DNA of 6,501 bases from Bacteroidia bacterium (GTDB lineage: Bacteria; Bacteroidota; Bacteroidia; Cytophagales; Cyclobacteriaceae): NCBI GenBank assembly GCA_012031955.1, contig JAAURZ010000140.1, forward strand, positions 1 through 6,501, read 5' to 3'. The translations under genes were made by a program, and so were the position numbers. The notes beneath the pieces were generated by a model that made no database searches, had not been told where the DNA came from, and was given only the letters and a program-made list of their open reading frames with translations. Shown in pieces: positions 6,477 through 6,501 of this stretch; the stretch's first letter is position 1, and every line of letters begins with the position of its first letter.

Positions 6477-6501
6477 CACAATTTTCTGTTCAGTAATTGT
6501 G
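6477..6501. repeat. Near-palindrome CACAATT...AATTGTG at the right edge
   Basis: CACAATT at 6477-6483 is the exact reverse complement of AATTGTG at 6495-6501, with 11 bases between. It ends exactly at the window edge and may extend beyond it. It could be an operator or a weak hairpin for an unseen neighbour. Confidence 0.4.

Larger units (their letters stand above)
6313..6501. other. Upstream region of mpl, no gene identified
   Basis: On the minus strand all three frames meet stops soon after the right edge, so no upstream gene reads into mpl here. The part next to mpl has a T9 tract and a possible promoter, 6345-6445 is GC-richer with short inverted repeats (GCCGG/CCGGC at 6389 and 6422; TGCA/TGCA at 6406-6417), and the last 50 bases are A/T-rich. 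I do not recognise a tRNA or known small RNA. Confidence 0.5.

Noticed and set aside
6378..6501. A Cys-rich open frame starting ATG at 6378 and still open at the right edge
   Set aside because: Only 41 codons are visible, base composition changes sharply along it, and I see no clear promoter. It cannot be judged without more sequence to the right.
1..6501. Defence system, prophage, transposon or CRISPR array
   Set aside because: All genes belong to metabolic, envelope or nucleic-acid housekeeping families, and no terminal repeats, transposase motifs or spaced repeats were seen.

Overview
The window looks like an ordinary chromosomal housekeeping stretch from a member of the Bacteroidota, probably the Cytophagales or a relative (inference). 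The pointers are TAnnTTTG-type promoter boxes, A/T-rich leaders without clear Shine-Dalgarno sequences, a DUF2061 gene overlapping cysH, an M48 lipoprotein peptidase of Bacteroidota type, and roughly balanced base composition. I see no insertion sequence, integrase, CRISPR array, tRNA, rRNA or phage gene.

Layout, left to right. Positions 1-1495 (minus) hold a secreted M23 metallopeptidase that starts with GTG and runs off the left edge. It overlaps by 14 bases the end of a fumarylacetoacetate-hydrolase-family gene (1482-2097, minus). A 77-base divergent promoter region (2098-2174) separates that pair from an M48 lipoprotein peptidase (2175-2973, plus). A hairpin with a T tract on the minus strand lies between M48 and the convergent cysH. 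A two-gene sulfur unit follows on the minus strand: a DUF2061 membrane protein (3733-3999) and an assimilatory APS reductase, cysH (3030-3746), again overlapping by 14 bases. Its upstream region (4000-4126) carries a promoter box and a perfect 9-bp tandem repeat. Then come an epsilon-like DEDDh 3'-5' exonuclease (4127-4927, minus) and, 16 bases upstream of it, an Mpl-like Mur ligase (4944-6312, minus). The last 189 bases are non-coding as far as I can tell, with a probable mpl promoter and a near-palindrome at the right edge.

The most important point for a reader is that three genes (FAH family, M48 and mpl) are each broken by one extra base in or beside an A run. Removing that base restores a full-length protein with all family motifs in each case. 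This looks more like read or assembly error than biology, so I annotate full spans and give the break points. Functionally, three products act on the cell envelope: Mpl recycles murein peptide, M23 cuts peptidoglycan, and M48 is probably a periplasmic or outer-membrane quality-control protease. The rest serve sulfate assimilation, nucleic-acid processing and small-molecule metabolism. I did not find a convincing new system. The best leads are the twin 14-base coupling overlaps and the repeat-bearing promoter of the sulfur unit.
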